NCBI RefSeq assembly: GCF_040719265.1
Contig: NZ_JBFDAH010000010.1
Span: 62,001 to 126,000, forward strand
DNA length: 64,000 nt
DNA from: Aliikangiella maris
GTDB lineage: Bacteria; Pseudomonadota; Gammaproteobacteria; Enterobacterales; Kangiellaceae
Direction: 5' to 3'
Notes under the pieces: generated by a model
Told to the model about the DNA's origin: nothing
Database searches by the model: none
Seen by the model: the letters and a program-made list of their open reading frames with translations, nothing else
Program-made: the position numbers and the translations under genes
In this document: piece by piece, positions 55,123 to 64,000 of the stretch
How the letters are laid out: every line of letters begins with the position of its first letter
Position numbering within the stretch: position 1 is the stretch's first letter

Positions 55123-57000
55123 ATGCGACAACTACTGCTTTATATTTTTTGTATTTGCTACGTTAATGTCGCGTCTGCATCGGTAGAAAAAGCTACGTTA
55201 TATGGTGTGCCTGAAGCATTCTATCTAAAATGGGAAAGCATTGTTCAAAAATCTACCGCCGATCCGAAACAGTCCTTAGTTGAATTTAATGAAGAAAAAG
55301 CACGAACAACGCTCACAGATAAGAATAAAGCAATGTTTGTCGAAATGGTTTACATATCAATTCTCGTGAATCAAGATCATTCCAATCAGGCAATTCAGCG
55401 TATTCAAGCGGCCTTACAAAAAGCAACTGAACTTGAACATGTTATTTATAAAGCGGCACTGCTTTCCCTTAAGGCGACTATACTTAAAAATGCTCATCAA
55501 TATGATCAAGCGTTAATCGATATTGAGCAAGCACTAGCCATTCATCTTTTGCTAAATTATGCTCGAGCAATCGGACAAGATTATTTAACCAAAGGTCACA
55601 TATTACTCAGTCAGAAAAAGCTAGAACCCGCATTTCTCAGTTTCTTAAATGCTTACAACATGCTTAAAAATGATACCAATTCATCTTTAATCTCATCCAC
55701 ACTTTTAGCTATTGCGGCCGTTTATGATTTAACTGGAGAGCACCATAAAAGCATTGAATATTATCTTGAGTCATTGGCATATATCGATAAAAAAAACCAA
55801 CCGTTTCATCTTTCAATTACTTATTACAATATTGCTTTAGCTTACGGAAAACTCAAGCAGTATGAAAAAAAACATCAGTATTTGCTCGATGCATTAGCAC
55901 TCTCGAAACAACTTCAAGATGAATTAGGTATCGCTTATGCAGAAGTCGAAATAGCCGATATTCATATATTCAAACAGGACTATTTATCCGCCATTAAATA
56001 TGCAGAAAATGCACTCAAAATATTTGAGAAAAATCGAGATTCCAGAATGGTGGGATTGACTCAACTGGTACTGTCTTCAGCATTAATTCATCATAAAAAT
56101 ATTGAGCAAGCAAGCGTTCATTTAGAAAAAGCGCAAACAATATTTAAAGAATCTCCAGAACTTAATGAAGAACTTAAGTTATTAGAGGTCACCGCTCAAT
56201 TGGCACAAGCAAAGGGAAAATTTGAAGAAGCGCTATTAACAACACAACAGTTTATGGCTGTTAAAGAAAAGCAGTTTCTGCAAAACCAGCTCAATACGTT
56301 AAATTTACTTAAGGTTCAGTTCGATCTGCAATCAAAAGAAGCTCAAAACAAGTTACTTGCTCAAAAAAATGTAATGCAAGGTATTATTTTAGATAATGAA
56401 CGCCAACAAAAAAATATCTGGCTGGTACTAAGTATTTTATCAATTGTCTCAATTATTTGCATTGGTTATATGTTATTTAAGCAAATACAAATTAAAAAAC
56501 GGTTCAGGCGATTGGCCATGACAGATGAACTGACTAAAGCTCCCAATCGGCGTAGCATACTGGCTTTTACCAAAATGCTGTTAAAACATCCCGATAGGGT
56601 TAACAATATTTTTGTTGCAATTATTGACCTGGATTATTTTAAAAAGATCAATGATATTTATGGACATGATGTTGGTGATAAAGTTCTCAAGGCATTTTAT
56701 CAGGCAGCAAGTCATTCAATCAATGTTGGCGATCGTGTGGGTCGTCTGGGCGGTGAAGAATGGTTACTGACATTAGTCGATCTAAACGAAGACAGCATTC
56801 AACCGATATTTGAACGCATTACGAATGTATTAAATAAAATAATACAAAAACAAATTCAAATGGAAAAACCTATCACTTTTTCAATGGGCATTGTCAACAC
56901 AAAGGCCTTTTCATCTCTGGAAGATATTCTTAAGCAAGCAGATAAAAACCTTTATCAGGCTAAAGCTAACGGCAGACATCAATGGGTAATTTCTCATTAA
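55123..57000 (+). CDS. TPR sensor diguanylate cyclase
   Basis: 625 residues. Signal peptide (about 1-19), then a periplasmic TPR array (about 60-400: TYYNIALAYGKLKQYEKKHQ, GIAYAEVEIADIHIFKQDYL), a membrane helix at about 427-447 (IWLVLSILSIVSIICIGYML) and a C-terminal GGDEF domain with an active site RLGGEEWLL. Synthesises cyclic-di-GMP in the cytoplasm in response to a periplasmic cue. The Arg of an RxxD inhibitory site is absent (NVGD before GRLGGEE). No partner gene adjacent. Confidence 0.92.
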   Translation: MRQLLLYIFCICYVNVASASVEKATLYGVPEAFYLKWESIVQKSTADPKQSLVEFNEEKARTTLTDKNKAMFVEMVYISILVNQDHSNQAIQRIQAALQKATELEHVIYKAALLSLKATILKNAHQYDQALIDIEQALAIHLLLNYARAIGQDYLTKGHILLSQKKLEPAFLSFLNAYNMLKNDTNSSLISSTLLAIAAVYDLTGEHHKSIEYYLESLAYIDKKNQPFHLSITYYNIALAYGKLKQYEKKHQYLLDALALSKQLQDELGIAYAEVEIADIHIFKQDYLSAIKYAENALKIFEKNRDSRMVGLTQLVLSSALIHHKNIEQASVHLEKAQTIFKESPELNEELKLLEVTAQLAQAKGKFEEALLTTQQFMAVKEKQFLQNQLNTLNLLKVQFDLQSKEAQNKLLAQKNVMQGIILDNERQQKNIWLVLSILSIVSIICIGYMLFKQIQIKKRFRRLAMTDELTKAPNRRSILAFTKMLLKHPDRVNNIFVAIIDLDYFKKINDIYGHDVGDKVLKAFYQAASHSINVGDRVGRLGGEEWLLTLVDLNEDSIQPIFERITNVLNKIIQKQIQMEKPITFSMGIVNTKAFSSLEDILKQADKNLYQAKANGRHQWVISH

Positions 57001-57092
57001 CCAGATATCTTATTAGGTGATGATGATTGAGTCTGCTTTGACTTGATTTAAATTTTACACCTTCATCAATTAATACAATGATCAGATTGCTC

Positions 57093-58415
57093 TCAGTGCT
57101 TGACTTTAAGCTTTTCAATTTTATCTAGAAAAAACTGTACATCTGCATCTTGATCTTGATTGCTTTGCGCTTGAGCAATTTGAAGCTGAGTAATATAAAG
57201 TGCCTGTCGATAAGCCGCCTTGGCTTTAGTAAAGCTTTGTTGCAATTCATAGACTTTCGCCAATGCTGACCAATATTCAATATTGTCTGGCTCATTTTCT
57301 AACGCAGTGATATAAACTTTCTCCGCTCGATGATAAATTTTATTTTGTATAAAAAACTCACCAAAGAGTTCAAACCATGCATTGACTTGATATTCCCCCA
57401 CTCGCTTTTCAAAATATTGAAATTCTATCCAGTCGTTTTCTTGAGCCGCATGGCGGAATAAACTAAATAAAGTCTGCTCGCTTAGTTGAGGCGACACTTG
57501 ATATCGCTCAGCCCGTTTTCGATAGTAAGCAATCACCGCTTCAACTCCACCAAATTGCCGCACATCGGCCAAAGAATAAAAGGTTAAATCAGGGTGGTCA
57601 GAAAAAAACCATTCAAGTCCATGAGTCAAACTTTCCAGCGGCGTTGTATGATGATCATAACGTGGTGAAAACCGGTCAAAATATTGATACTTCCACTTAA
57701 CGCCCTTGTCAGCAAAATGCTCAAATAAGGCAACCAGTTTTTGATGACTGGTAATGGCATGGGTTTCCATTTTTCCTAATGATAAATAAAAGGCGTGATT
57801 TGAATGATTAAGTTTTTCAAACGTTTGTCTTGTATTTTCAAGAATATCAGGCGTAAGCGTATTGGCACTTGCTAAAAAATAAGCATCAAAAAGATTGGGA
57901 TTAACAGTAAACAGATGCATGCCAAAGCCTGCCGCAAATTGCCAGCCAAAATAAAGTCTGCGCAAATTAACCGGAAAGTTTTGCTCAACATAAGGAATGA
58001 TTTGTTGAGTCAACAAATCAGTCATTGCGGCGGCATTTGAAAATAAATATTCGCTACGACGATCTTTAATAGCAAGCTGCCGAGTATTAATTCCCACCAC
58101 AATAAACTCAGGGCTAATATTAACCTTGCTGATTCCCTGGGTTAATGCATGCTGATAACCAATGGCATGAAACATATAGTGCTGTCCATCCATAACATAT
58201 AATACAGGGTAATGTTTATCTGTTGTTCTGTTTGTCTCAGCAGTCAGGCTGGAAGGAAGATAAATATTAAGCGAAATATTCTCATTAATCGCATAATTAA
58301 CTATTGAAAATGTAGGCTGCATTTGTACATCGGCAGTATTAAAATGTCGATTATCAGAAATCAAACAACCATTAAGCATCACTATAGCTACCATTATTAA
58401 CAGCACTAACTGCAT
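57093..58415 (-). CDS. Lipoprotein Fes/YbbA-type alpha/beta hydrolase with missing nucleophile, TPR tail
   Basis: About 440 residues from ATG 58415, which has AAGAG upstream and yields a signal peptide with lipobox LNGC. The frame is open to 58502, but that start would bury the lipobox. The fold matches the COG2819 esterase family (YVMDGQHYMFHAIGY, PEFIVVGINTRQ, LFDAYFLASANTL). At the nucleophile elbow, where the family has GHSLGG, this protein has GWQFAAG, with Gln159 replacing Ser (57939-57941). The His region is kept (YDHHTTPLESL). The C-terminal about 90 residues are TPR-like (YHRAEKVYITALENEPDN). A non-catalytic binding role is likely. Confidence 0.78.
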   Translation of the reverse strand: MQLVLLIMVAIVMLNGCLISDNRHFNTADVQMQPTFSIVNYAINENISLNIYLPSSLTAETNRTTDKHYPVLYVMDGQHYMFHAIGYQHALTQGISKVNISPEFIVVGINTRQLAIKDRRSEYLFSNAAAMTDLLTQQIIPYVEQNFPVNLRRLYFGWQFAAGFGMHLFTVNPNLFDAYFLASANTLTPDILENTRQTFEKLNHSNHAFYLSLGKMETHAITSHQKLVALFEHFADKGVKWKYQYFDRFSPRYDHHTTPLESLTHGLEWFFSDHPDLTFYSLADVRQFGGVEAVIAYYRKRAERYQVSPQLSEQTLFSLFRHAAQENDWIEFQYFEKRVGEYQVNAWFELFGEFFIQNKIYHRAEKVYITALENEPDNIEYWSALAKVYELQQSFTKAKAAYRQALYITQLQIAQAQSNQDQDADVQFFLDKIEKLKVKH

Positions 58416-58538
58416 AGATAACTCTTTTATTGAAAGTCGCTTAACCAATGAGCAGTTCGAACAGAGAATACCATTCAAGCATATCAGCGCTGAATATTTC
58501 AACTCATTGACTAGCGGTAAATTGATAAAGGTTGAGCA

Positions 58539-58569
58539 TAGTATTGACCAGAATTAAAGGTCAATACTA
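58539..58569. other. 11-bp inverted repeat between methyltransferase and esterase-like genes
   Basis: TAGTATTGACC at 58539-58549 and its exact complement at 58559-58569, 9 bases apart. Both flanking genes are on the minus strand. It is upstream of the esterase-like gene and downstream of the methyltransferase; no T-run follows on that strand. Confidence 0.6.
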
Positions 58570-58692
58570 CGAATGCGGAATATCTTTTGTAGAAAAGATA
58601 AAAATAACTGAATGCGCAATTATCTTCTGTTAATTATATCAAGCAGGTTAAAAAATCGATATTCAAATTAACTCTATCATTTGCTCGATAAT

Positions 58693-59466
58693 TTATCCTT
58701 CAAACTTTGTTAGAAAACTATCGGGGACATTCACATTTTTTCGCCCTACTATCGCGAAATAATATAATGGCTCTCCATCAACAGAAAGACGGTGTTTATA
58801 ACGTTCAATATGATAAACTTCTAAATATTCAGAAAATATTAGTTCCCGTATCATTTTAGAAAAACCTGATTCATCAGAATTATCGAAAAAGGTTTCTTTA
58901 ATATTAAATGCAATCCACCCTTGATTTTTAATCATATTAAAAGCTTCAATAAATGCTTTCGTTGGAATATCACCAAAGCCTAATGCAGCGACAGTGACCA
59001 TGCAGTCACACTGCCACGAAGCAATTTCTTCTTTTTGTTCATCATATAACTGGGTAAAGTCGGCCACGTAATAAGCATCATAAACTTCAGGACGATCACG
59101 AATAGTTGCATTAAAGGCTTCAGGAATAATATCCACGCCTACTAAGCGCGAAACACCATGCTTTTTTAATTCTTCTCCCATCATTCCGTTGCCAGCCCCA
59201 AAATCAAGCACTCTCAACTCGGAAAATTGTTCTCTGGACTGTAAAACCGATGATGCCAGAATATCTGCCACTTTAGCTGGCGAAACACATTTTAAACGAT
59301 CATAAAATAACTGTTCATACAATCCTTGAACTTCATAAATTTTATCATAATCATGAAAGCGTAATTTTTGAGGAACTTCATTTTCATGCAAATAAAAATA
59401 AGCCTCATCTTGATTAAGTCCTTCTACCCCGGATTTAGGAAATTGTATTCTGTGTCGTTTAAACAT
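58693..59466 (-). CDS. Class I SAM-dependent methyltransferase
   Basis: 257 residues. Motif I LRVLDFGAGNGMMGEELKK near 85-103, motif II VGVDIIPEAF with the acidic Asp, and VTVAALGFGDIP later; the C-terminal YYFAIVGRKN strand completes the fold. No signal peptide, so cytoplasmic. The methyl acceptor is unknown; the first 80 residues (KSGVEGLNQDEAYFYL) are not a domain I recognise. Followed by an inverted repeat and the esterase-like gene on the same strand. Confidence 0.82.
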   Translation of the reverse strand: MFKRHRIQFPKSGVEGLNQDEAYFYLHENEVPQKLRFHDYDKIYEVQGLYEQLFYDRLKCVSPAKVADILASSVLQSREQFSELRVLDFGAGNGMMGEELKKHGVSRLVGVDIIPEAFNATIRDRPEVYDAYYVADFTQLYDEQKEEIASWQCDCMVTVAALGFGDIPTKAFIEAFNMIKNQGWIAFNIKETFFDNSDESGFSKMIRELIFSEYLEVYHIERYKHRLSVDGEPLYYFAIVGRKNVNVPDSFLTKFEG

Positions 59467-60489
59467 GTTACTCCCACTTTATCTATTTAAAGTAATATGA
59501 CTAATCATTGCTATCAGACATTGTAACCACTGATTAAGCAGCACGCAGAAATCAATACAATGAATTAAAAATGTATTTCAACTGCGAATAGCAGTATTAA
59601 ATCTAATTATTTTGATGGATTAACTAATTTTTAAGCTGTATTAATTAATGATTAATATTAGAAATTGATTAATATTTAAAGTTAGTAATTGCTTTAAATC
59701 TTTGAACATTATCAATGCTGAAATCGAACAGTACATCATGCAAATATTTTCACTCGGGTCGATGCCCTTCAAACTTAAACCAAGTGATTAATATTGAATC
59801 CTATTCAAATCGTTTTTAAGTTACATTAAGATATATCATAGACAAAAAATATCATGCACAAAAATATATAATGTATAAATGAAAGAAAATAATATTAAGT
59901 AATGTATTTTACTTATTATTTCTTAATAACAAATAACCAATGTCATTTTCAGTAGTCTAACCGATAGTGTGAGATAATTAAACTACTGTTATAGGATATT
60001 CTCACCTATTTGTCTTTTTATTGCGTGAAATCAATTGCTTTATGTCACATAAAAGATCATTTCATTGAATAATCATTGTCTATTATCTCAATAATTATTC
60101 ACTATACGCTTTATATAAATCGTAATAATGACAAGACAATTTATTGATTTTCTCATCTTAAAATCTAAAATTGATTCATAATTGGTAACATTTATCGCAA
60201 ATAAACCAATGACAACAATAGAACATTGTCGTTAAATGAATCTATTGACTGTTCACTTGAAGTTAATTTTTTGTCTGGCCAGTAAAAAAGTGTTTACTCG
60301 GCATCTTTAAACTTAGATATCAATCGCTTTATCGAGAGTGGGCTGTGGAAAATAAAAAATTTCAATACACTGTAAAATGGTCTAAACGACATTGATAAAT
60401 AATCAATATGTTTTGTTAACAGCATATTCATTTGAAAGTTAGGCTTTTATTAACTAAACATTGAATAGTTATAAATAATAATTAAACTT
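59467..60489. other. Long AT-rich non-coding stretch
   Basis: 1,023 bases without a gene, very AT-rich, with many ATTAAT-like words and short inverted repeats such as GTAAA...TTTAC near 60281-60298. The 3' end must hold the molybdo-hydroxylase operon promoter; TTGAAA then TAAACA after 17 bases near 60432-60460 is a weak candidate. No RNA gene seen. Confidence 0.45.
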
Positions 60490-61056
60490 ATGGCACTCAA
60501 TCAACTCTACCAGCAACAAATCAAACAACACGCAAATGCGCCAGTAGGTCTATCACCAACATTTCAGCCTACCCACCAGTTTGATGGATATAACCCGACC
60601 TGTGGCGATGAAATCACCTTACTGCTTAAACTTGAAGAAATTAAACTAGAAGCACTTGAATTTGAAGAACTTGAATGTGCCTCCCCCCAACTTAAAATAC
60701 CCAACAATAAACCAGACGCATTAGCAGTAGTCGCAAATAATCAAGCTGACCATTATCATATCAGCCAAATTGGCTTTACCGCCGATGCCTGTACAATTTG
60801 TGTCGCATCCGCCTCTTTGCTGTGTGAATTTGCAGCTAACAAGTCGCTGAAGCATTTACAAGCCATGACCGAACGCCTAAAAACAGCACTTAATGCACCA
60901 AACGAGTCAGAATTGAACAATTTGCTCACCGATACCAGTTTGTTATGTTTAGGCGGGGTTCGCCAGTATCCCAGTCGCATCAATTGCGCACTGCTCCCCT
61001 GGCAAACAATGATAGAGTCAATCACCAATGAGCAGACTCAAGCGCATAAGGATTAA
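60490..61056 (+). CDS. SufU/NifU-N-type Fe-S scaffold-like protein
   Basis: 188 residues. NPTCGDEITLL, TADACTICVASASLL and GGVRQYPSRINCALLPW carry the three conserved scaffold cysteines of IscU/SufU and the Asp beside the first. Between the first two blocks there is an insertion of about 25 residues (Glu-rich then GIn/Asn-rich). The protein likely assembles or delivers an iron-sulfur cluster. It heads an operon with xdhC-, mocA-like and molybdo-hydroxylase genes, so a role in loading the 2Fe-2S subunit is inferred. The next start is only 3 bases after its stop. Confidence 0.78.
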   Translation: MALNQLYQQQIKQHANAPVGLSPTFQPTHQFDGYNPTCGDEITLLLKLEEIKLEALEFEELECASPQLKIPNNKPDALAVVANNQADHYHISQIGFTADACTICVASASLLCEFAANKSLKHLQAMTERLKTALNAPNESELNNLLTDTSLLCLGGVRQYPSRINCALLPWQTMIESITNEQTQAHKD

Positions 61057-61059
61057 TCA

Positions 61060-62163
61060 TTGAAAAATTTATTTCAAGCACTCAGCAGTTTTAATAACCA
61101 ACAAGATTATATTCTGGCGGTAATTACCGACACCCAAGGCTCAACGTATCAGAAAGCCGGTGCCATGATGATTATCGATAGCAACTATAATTATTGGGGA
61201 TTGCTAACCGGTGGATGCCTTGAAGCTGACTTACACTACCATTGTCAACAAGTATTTAGCCAGCAAGTCGATCAACAACTTGTCTATGATTTGCGTAGCG
61301 AAGATGATTTGGTTTGGGGAATGGGACTAGGCTGCGAAGGCGCGCTCAACTTATTGCTAAAATTTTTACCTGCGCAACATGATCATTATCATTTTTTTCA
61401 CATTCTACAAAAGGTTGCTGATGGCGAAGCCTACCAAATGCAAATAAAAACGAGCGGTTCATTTCTCATACCCAACCCTACACTGCAAGAAGGTAAAAAA
61501 AACATAAGTGACAAGGAAGAGCCAAGTGATTATCAAAACGCTATCAATTTAAAGTCAGACAATATTTTCACTATCACATTTAGCAACTCGCATAAAGCGA
61601 ATGTTCAACCACAACTTTTACGTCAAAACAATCAACAACTATTACAAATTCCATTAACGCCACCACATCATTTATTAATTTGTGGTGCCACACCAGATGT
61701 CACGCCTGTCACTGCAATTGCCAAGCAACTGGGTTGGAAAGTCAGCGTGATTGATCATCGCCCCAGTTATGCACAACCACAAAATTTTCCGGCAGCCCAT
61801 CAGGTTAACCTGGTTAAACGCAGTCAATGGAAAAACTATGATTTAACCACGGTTGATTCAGTAGTCATTATGAGTCATCACTACGAACAAGATAAAGCTT
61901 ATTTGCACCGTTTATTAAATACGCCAATACCTTATATTGGTTTATTAGGACCGGCGCAGCGCCGAGATAAACTTCTTAAAGCCTGCGCTACGAATATACA
62001 TCAGCAGCAACAACGTATTTATGGCCCGGTTGGCTTACCCATTGGTGCAACCTCGCCCGAAAGTATTGCGCTGGCAATTGTTGCTGAAATTCAATCGGTT
62101 TTAAGTCAACGCTCAGCAAATCAGCCATTAAGTTTGGCATCCAGCAAGGTCATAACCTTATGA
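61060..62163 (+). CDS. XdhC-family molybdoenzyme maturation protein
   Basis: 367 residues. N-terminal XdhC domain (TDTQGSTYQKAGAMMII, LTGGCLEADLHYHCQQV) and C-terminal Rossmann domain (LLICGATPDVTPVTAIAKQL, VSVIDHRPSYA, YIGLLGPAQRRDKLLKA and PVGLPIGATSPESIALAI). XdhC binds molybdenum cofactor and helps sulfurate and insert it into xanthine-dehydrogenase-type enzymes. The start is TTG at 61060, three bases after the SufU-like stop. The stop overlaps the next start (ATGA). Confidence 0.93.
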   Translation: MKNLFQALSSFNNQQDYILAVITDTQGSTYQKAGAMMIIDSNYNYWGLLTGGCLEADLHYHCQQVFSQQVDQQLVYDLRSEDDLVWGMGLGCEGALNLLLKFLPAQHDHYHFFHILQKVADGEAYQMQIKTSGSFLIPNPTLQEGKKNISDKEEPSDYQNAINLKSDNIFTITFSNSHKANVQPQLLRQNNQQLLQIPLTPPHHLLICGATPDVTPVTAIAKQLGWKVSVIDHRPSYAQPQNFPAAHQVNLVKRSQWKNYDLTTVDSVVIMSHHYEQDKAYLHRLLNTPIPYIGLLGPAQRRDKLLKACATNIHQQQQRIYGPVGLPIGATSPESIALAIVAEIQSVLSQRSANQPLSLASSKVITL

Positions 62164-62849
62164 ATCAATCTCTGGCGATTATTCTGATTGCGGCAGGCAA
62201 TTCTTCCCGCTTGGGACATCCCAAACAACTGATTAACTTTGCCGGAAAAACCTTGTTAGAACGCAGTTGTCAGCTGGCGTTGTCATGCTCTGCGCGAGTA
62301 TTCGTCATATTGGGATATGAAGCCAACAAAATGCAACCACTGATCTCTCAAGAAAATATTATGCCGGTTTTTAATACTCATTGGCAGCAAGGCATGGGAA
62401 CTTCAATTGCCTGTGGGATTGAACAGGTCGTTGCGCTAACACAATTGGCTCAATCCTCACAAAAGTCTTTACTAAAAGAACAACAAACCGTAAACACAGG
62501 ATCCATTAAGGGCGCAATGATTCTTCTGTGCGATCAATGGCGATTGACTCAATCAGATTTACAACACTTAATAACCACTTGGCAAAATAATCCACATAAA
62601 ATTATTGCCAGTGAATATTATGAACATAAATCAAGTGAACTGATACAAGGAGCTCCGGTTATTTTTCCAGTTCAATATTTTTCGCAGCTAGCAGCACTAA
62701 CACAAACGGGCGCAAGGTTTTTATTAAAGAAAAATCCGCAAGATGTCATCGCAGTACCTATTGAAAATGCAGCATTTGACATCGACTTAGCCGAAGATTT
62801 TAAACAACTAAAAATTTATGAACAACAGCATTATCCAGCAATAACATAA
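62160..62849 (+). CDS. MocA-like molybdenum-cofactor cytidylyltransferase
   Basis: 229 residues with a nucleotidyltransferase fold: LIAAGNSSRLGHPKQLINFA is the NTP-binding loop with Arg and Lys, GAMILLCDQWRLTQ carries the metal-binding Asp region, GAPVIFPVQYF and DIDLAEDFKQL complete the family pattern. Converts Mo-molybdopterin to its cytidine form, used by many hydroxylases of this type. A Gly in the typical GMGTSIACGI is present. It overlaps xdhC by 4 bases, which indicates translational coupling. A cofactor match with the downstream enzyme fits. Confidence 0.9.
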   Translation: MNQSLAIILIAAGNSSRLGHPKQLINFAGKTLLERSCQLALSCSARVFVILGYEANKMQPLISQENIMPVFNTHWQQGMGTSIACGIEQVVALTQLAQSSQKSLLKEQQTVNTGSIKGAMILLCDQWRLTQSDLQHLITTWQNNPHKIIASEYYEHKSSELIQGAPVIFPVQYFSQLAALTQTGARFLLKKNPQDVIAVPIENAAFDIDLAEDFKQLKIYEQQHYPAIT

Positions 62850-62936
62850 AGCCAGAAATATAAAAACAGAATTTAGCAAACTGATATTGCCAGACATCAA
62901 AAAATTTATTAAAAAATACCAAAGAGGGTCAGCAAC

Positions 62937-63401
62937 ATGATTAAGTTCACCATCAATGGCGAAGCAAAACAGCTTGACGTCGATCCCCAAATGCCGCTGC
63001 TGTGGGTGATACGCGATATCATTCAACTCACCGGTAGCAAGTACGGCTGCGGCCAAGGACTATGCGGTGCTTGTACCGTGCATTTGGATGGCAATGCTAT
63101 TCGCTCATGTACCACGCCTGTTTCCGCCGTTGCAGGTAAAAACATCACAACTATCGAAGGATTATCTGCCAACGGCGATCATCCGTTACAACAAGCCTGG
63201 CTCAATATAAAAGTCCCACAGTGTGGTTATTGTCAATCAGGACAAATCATGTCGGCTGCAGCATTATTACAACAAAACCCCAATCCATCCGATGAAGAAA
63301 TTGTTAACGCTATGTCTGGCAACTTATGTCGTTGTGGCACTTATCCAAGAATAAAAGCCGCCATTCATCAGGCAGCTAAACTGGCGCGCGAGGTCAAATA
63401 A
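62937..63401 (+). CDS. iorA: Small 2Fe-2S subunit of a molybdenum hydroxylase
   Basis: 154 residues with two 2Fe-2S clusters: the plant-type cluster cysteines in GCGQGLCGACTVHL plus the later Cys in RSCTTP, and the helical-bundle cluster in CGYCQSGQIM and GNLCRCGTYPRI. This is the isoquinoline 1-oxidoreductase alpha-type/aldehyde-oxidase small subunit. Symbol given by family; the substrate is unknown. AGAGGG lies 8 bases before the ATG. The large subunit begins two bases after its stop. Confidence 0.9.
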   Translation: MIKFTINGEAKQLDVDPQMPLLWVIRDIIQLTGSKYGCGQGLCGACTVHLDGNAIRSCTTPVSAVAGKNITTIEGLSANGDHPLQQAWLNIKVPQCGYCQSGQIMSAAALLQQNPNPSDEEIVNAMSGNLCRCGTYPRIKAAIHQAAKLAREVK

Positions 63402-63402
63402 A

Positions 63403-64000
63403 ATGAAAACCAATCACGCAATTATCGAAAATGTCAGTCGTCGTGACTTTTTAAAAAAACTTGGCATTAGTGGCGGTGCGCTGGTATTGGGCGTTCAATT
63501 TTCAGCGAACCTTGCTGCTGCCGCGATCAATCAAACCGCAGAAGGGGCTGTTTTTTCACCCGATGTATTTGTTTCTATTGCCCGTGATGGACAAGTCACC
63601 ATCATTTGTCATCGTTCAGAAATGGGTCAAGGGGTACGTAGCACACTACCTTTATTAGTTGCTGATGAAATGGAAGCTGACTGGGAACGAGTGACTGTCG
63701 ATCAAGCCCTTGCCGATAAAAAATATGGTAGTCAAAACACAGATGGCTCACGCAGCGTACGTAAAAACTATCAAAAATTAAAGGAAGCCGGCGCAATTGC
63801 AAAAACCATGCTGCAACAAGCGGCCGCTAAAATCTGGCAAGTTTCACCTGCTGCGGTCAAAATCAGCCACCATAAAGCGCGTTTAAAGGGCACACCACAA
63901 ATACTGGATTTTGCCGATCTGGTAGAAATTGCAGCCGGTTTACCCGTTCCCGATCGAAGCCAATTAAAGCTAAAAACCGAAGCCGAACAAAAGTATATTG
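63403..64000 (+). CDS. iorB: Molybdopterin-binding large subunit of a molybdenum hydroxylase, 3' end outside window
   Basis: Starts at ATG 63403 and stays open to the window end (199 codons seen). The twin-arginine signal SRRDFLKKLG followed by a hydrophobic stretch (GGALVLGVQFSAN) sends the folded enzyme to the periplasm. VFVSIARDGQVTIICHRSEM and MGQGVRSTLPLLVADEME are the start of the IorB-type molybdopterin-binding domain, which hydroxylates N-heterocycles or oxidises aldehydes. It directly follows the 2Fe-2S subunit. Confidence 0.9.
   Translation, partial: MKTNHAIIENVSRRDFLKKLGISGGALVLGVQFSANLAAAAINQTAEGAVFSPDVFVSIARDGQVTIICHRSEMGQGVRSTLPLLVADEMEADWERVTVDQALADKKYGSQNTDGSRSVRKNYQKLKEAGAIAKTMLQQAAAKIWQVSPAAVKISHHKARLKGTPQILDFADLVEIAAGLPVPDRSQLKLKTEAEQKYI

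Noticed and set aside
1..64000. tRNA, rRNA, IS element, prophage or integrase
   Set aside because: Scanning the gaps by eye showed no tRNA-like arms, transposase or integrase motifs; a tRNAscan-SE run could still find one.

Overview
The window is an AT-rich stretch of a Gram-negative gammaproteobacterial chromosome. RdgC, HrpB, ElaA, TrhO, TrxC with its zinc domain, NhaA/NhaR, a TonB-dependent receptor, lipoproteins and a Tat-exported molybdo-hydroxylase all point that way. A marine, low-GC lineage (Kangiellaceae/Aliikangiella-like) is my inference from gene content and base composition, not something the sequence proves. I see no rRNA, tRNA, CRISPR array, integrase or insertion sequence. A single N at 32116 lies between two identical 77-bp copies and looks like an unmerged contig join.

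Layout. 1-2.4 kb: end of a DsbA-family gene, elaA-like acetyltransferase, EamA transporter. 2.46-7.42 kb: one very large gene encoding a SIR2-like domain, a STAND-type P-loop NTPase and C-terminal TPRs, with its own promoter and terminator; this is the best candidate for an anti-phage defence system (Avs5-like layout). 7.5-18.2 kb: coiled-coil protein, PrpF-family isomerase, processive family-2 glycosyltransferase, GGDEF/EAL protein, HrpB helicase, and a membrane-anchored DnaQ-fold protein lacking catalytic residues. 18.7-24.1 kb: a minus-strand polyamine operon, speD-speE-speA-aguA-aguB, covering arginine to agmatine to N-carbamoylputrescine to putrescine to spermidine. 24.5-26.7 kb: an ArsR regulator divergent from a eukaryotic-type glutathione synthetase, with a 14-bp tandem array and a near-perfect sigma70 promoter between them.

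26.7-43.3 kb: DnaJ-related protein, TonB-dependent receptor, TrhO, aspartokinase, Lrp regulator, exported methyltransferase, M28 peptidase, lipoprotein cyclophilin, EAL-HDOD protein, DUF808 protein, CoA-binding protein, TrxC, DUF4097 protein and PilZ protein. 43.5-52.8 kb: M48 peptidase with TPRs, RdgC, a PAP2 phosphatase next to an MJ1255-type glycosyltransferase, YbaK deacylase, divergent nhaR/nhaA and a DUF3293 protein. 53.1-59.5 kb: POT peptide transporter, TPR-GGDEF cyclase, a lipoprotein alpha/beta-hydrolase whose nucleophile is replaced by Gln, and a methyltransferase. 60.5-64 kb: a molybdenum-hydroxylase operon (SufU-like scaffold, XdhC, MocA-like cytidylyltransferase, 2Fe-2S subunit, start of the Tat-exported large subunit).

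Themes: at least four cyclic-di-GMP-related proteins (12.3, 38.3, 43.0, 55.1 kb) sit apart from each other. Short exact tandem repeats of 10-17 bp recur in intergenic regions just upstream of genes (1400, 24808, 35431, 41354).
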